In this document: one piece after another, positions 5,248 to 6,968 of the stretch
Layout of the letters: every line of letters begins with the position of its first letter
Numbering within the stretch: the first letter of the stretch is position 1
From: Candidatus Latescibacterota bacterium
GTDB taxonomy: Bacteria; Latescibacterota; UBA2968; UBA8231
Direction: 5' to 3'
Assembly (NCBI GenBank): GCA_022827165.1
Contig: JAJDTN010000141.1
Coordinates: 1-6,968 of the forward strand
DNA length: 6,968 nt
Made by a program: the position numbers and the translations under genes
The notes under the pieces: model-generated
The model's database searches: none
The model's input: the letters and a program-made list of their open reading frames with translations, nothing else
Told to the model about the DNA's origin: nothing

Positions 5248-6968
5248 AGTAGGTCACGGCGACGGTGCCGAAGGCCCGCGCCTGTCCCGTCTTCGCGTCA
5301 ACCGTCACGCTGAAGACGTAGTTTCCCGGCGGCACGATCCGGCCGGCGTCATCGCGGCCGTCCCAGGGGAGGGCGAAGCGTCCGCTCACGTCATCCCCGG
5401 AGTACAGACGGCGGATCGGCCGGCCGGACAGGTCGTGAAGGACGACCTCCACCCGCGTCGGCGCGCCGATGGTGGTCAGGTCGTAGCCGATGGAGGTCTG
5501 GTCGTTGGCCCCGTCTGCGTTGGGTGTGATCACTGCCGGCGCGGCCTTGACGTTGACGAGGAGGTCGTCGGTGATCCCCACGTGCACGGCCAGGTTGCCC
5601 GCCACCTGCGAGCCCAGCGGGAGGGTGTCCCCATCGCCCGCCCCCAGATCGGCGGCGTTGCCGGGGAGAAGGTGCTGCCCCAACAGGTCGCCGGTCTCCG
5701 AGCTCAGGGCCTGACCGGAGAAGGTGGTGCCGAAGCGGAGCACGGCGTTGTCGAAGGTGACGCGCAGCTCGGCCCCATCCTCGGCCACGGCGGGGAACCC
5801 CACGGTGAAGGATTTCTCCTCTACATCGAGTATGGAGAAGTCCCCCCGGGCCACGGGCAGGTCCGAGTCCGACAGGGGCATGCCGGTGAAGTCCGCCGAC
5901 TCCACGCTGCCGTCGGCCCGCCGGATCTCCACCGATCCCACCTCCTCCACGCGCAAGGGTGTCTGGATCTTCAACCGGTCAAAGCCCCGGTCGCGGCCCG
6001 GCTCGAAGCGGGTGCGGACCGCGTAGGTGAAAAGGGTCTTCTCGGCCAGTTCCGCCCTTCGCGGCCGGATCTCCCCGACGAGGGCCTCGGAGAAGGGCCG
6101 GGTGAGCACGTCGAAGGCGAGTCCGCCGACGCCGGTGGCCGATTCGAAGTCATCGCTGAAGAATTCGATCGAAACCTGGAAGTACCGCCGCGGACTGGGA
6201 GAGACGATCGGGACCCCGAGCCCTTCCACCTCGAGCCCGTCGGCCGTGACCACGGCCTCGGGAGGATAGACCGATGACCACTCGCTCCAGCCGGTCACGT
6301 CGTGGCGGATCGCGCCCCTGTCCTTCGTGGGCAGGGCCCTGTAGTCCGCCTCGGTCAGGCTGAGCTCTTCGCGCTGCTCGAGGGCCAGTTCGTCAAAGGT
6401 CTGGGTGGCGTCGCGGAGGTCGACGTCGATGTTGTCCAGGACGTTCTCGACGAGCGCCTTGAGGTCGGGGTCGTCGACCTTGTCGGCGAACTTCCAGGGC
6501 ACGTGGGATTCTCGCGGGGAGAACTGGCCGGCGATGCGGAAGATGTCCTCGGCGGGACGGATCTTGTTGAAGATCAGTGGCTGGGGGTCGATCCCCGAGC
6601 GCGTGCGCACCCTGATCCGCGAGAAGGCCTCGTCTCCCACTTTTTCCTGGACCCAGCGGAGATTGCCGAGCAGGGTCGGCGCGCCGAAGTCGATGATGTT
6701 GGAGATGTAGGCCGCCTCGGGGACGAAACCGGTCCCGAAGATCTGGAACTCGGCCAGGTCGAATCCGACCGAGGTGAGCGACTTGAGGCGGACGAGACGG
6801 ACATACTGCGCCGGGATGCGGATGTCGACCACCGGTTCCTCGTTCTGCCCCTCCACGGCCACGCTCGTCAGGATCGGTCTTCCCTGGCTCGTCGACTCGG
6901 GTGTGCCGTCGTTGAGGAAGACCTCGAAGCCGCGCAGGAAGTCGTTCTGGAAGGGAAAGTCGGGGGCC
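5246..6968 (-). CDS. Secreted/cell-surface protein with discoidin-like segment and C-terminal FlgD-like Ig domain (5' end outside window)
   Basis: The frame is open to the right window edge, so the true start is not visible; the GTG at 6862 is internal (35 more in-frame codons precede it). The visible 573 residues begin with a beta-rich stretch (about 1-85) containing QYVRLVRLKSLTSVGFDLAEF and an 'FGTGFV' end, which resembles the last strands of F5/8 type C (discoidin-like) domains. Next come a segment with IRVRTRSGIDPQ (about 118-130), an acidic helical stretch (about 165-205) and a GWSEWSSVYPPE motif (about 226). The last ~103 residues (471-573) carry ITPNADGANDQ, LHDLSGRPIRRLYSG, PWDGRDDAGR and PPGNYVFSV, the signature of FlgD-type/gliding-associated Ig domains found at the C-termini of secreted proteins. 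The stop is TAG, 11 bases before the next gene. An extracellular binding or structural role is inferred; no catalytic motif is seen. The FlgD-like call is firm, the discoidin-like call is moderate because only its end is visible. Confidence 0.86.
   Translation of the reverse strand, partial: APDFPFQNDFLRGFEVFLNDGTPESTSQGRPILTSVAVEGQNEEPVVDIRIPAQYVRLVRLKSLTSVGFDLAEFQIFGTGFVPEAAYISNIIDFGAPTLLGNLRWVQEKVGDEAFSRIRVRTRSGIDPQPLIFNKIRPAEDIFRIAGQFSPRESHVPWKFADKVDDPDLKALVENVLDNIDVDLRDATQTFDELALEQREELSLTEADYRALPTKDRGAIRHDVTGWSEWSSVYPPEAVVTADGLEVEGLGVPIVSPSPRRYFQVSIEFFSDDFESATGVGGLAFDVLTRPFSEALVGEIRPRRAELAEKTLFTYAVRTRFEPGRDRGFDRLKIQTPLRVEEVGSVEIRRADGSVESADFTGMPLSDSDLPVARGDFSILDVEEKSFTVGFPAVAEDGAELRVTFDNAVLRFGTTFSGQALSSETGDLLGQHLLPGNAADLGAGDGDTLPLGSQVAGNLAVHVGITDDLLVNVKAAPAVITPNADGANDQTSIGYDLTTIGAPTRVEVVLHDLSGRPIRRLYSGDDVSGRFALPWDGRDDAGRIVPPGNYVFSVTVDAKTGQARAFGTVAVTY

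Noticed and set aside
2391..5249. A 952-codon open frame on the plus strand covering the entire 938-residue gene
   Set aside because: It is the codon-aligned mirror of a GC-rich coding strand. Its product is a low-complexity Val/Gly/Glu/Leu-rich protein without signal peptide or recognisable motif, while the minus strand encodes a clear signal peptide and a family with a paralogue in the same window. The plus-strand frames at 11-871, 946-2439 and 5225-6277 are explained the same way.

Overview
The window is a GC-rich stretch of a Gram-negative bacterial chromosome or metagenomic contig. All four genes lie on the minus strand and read from right to left as one tightly packed operon. The evidence for an outer membrane is a SurA-like parvulin lipoprotein with a lipobox and two large Sec-exported, aromatic-rich beta proteins. 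A secreted protein ending in a FlgD-like Ig module, together with EF-hand-like Asp/Asn loops in an envelope protein, is typical of uncultivated FCB-related or neighbouring lineages (Eisenbacteria, Krumholzibacteria, Latescibacteria, Gemmatimonadota type). That placement is inference from protein style only. No rRNA or marker gene is present to confirm it.

Layout in transcription order: (1) 6968-5246, the C-terminal 573 residues of a secreted protein with a discoidin-like beta segment near the window edge and a FlgD-like Ig domain at its C-terminus. (2) 5234-2418, a complete 938-residue exported protein. It has a conserved N-terminal module, a central beta-rich part, an Asp/Asn-rich section with two clear EF-hand-like loops, and a C-terminal third that looks like an outer-membrane beta barrel. 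Its start is TTG behind a perfect AGGAGG. (3) 2421-760, a complete 553-residue lipoprotein with two consecutive SurA-N-like plus parvulin-like units. (4) 763-1, the first 254 residues of a paralogue of gene 2, cut by the left edge of the window.

Genes 1 and 2 are 11 bases apart. Genes 2/3 and 3/4 each share a 4-base ATGA stop-start overlap, so genes 2, 3 and 4 are probably translationally coupled. A periplasmic folding-factor gene sits between two paralogous outer-membrane-type proteins. The simplest reading is a dedicated chaperone/PPIase co-made with its clients, and this is the most interesting point of the window. I saw no promoter, terminator, RNA gene, mobile element or CRISPR array. 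The window is essentially all coding, and neither end of the transcription unit is inside it.
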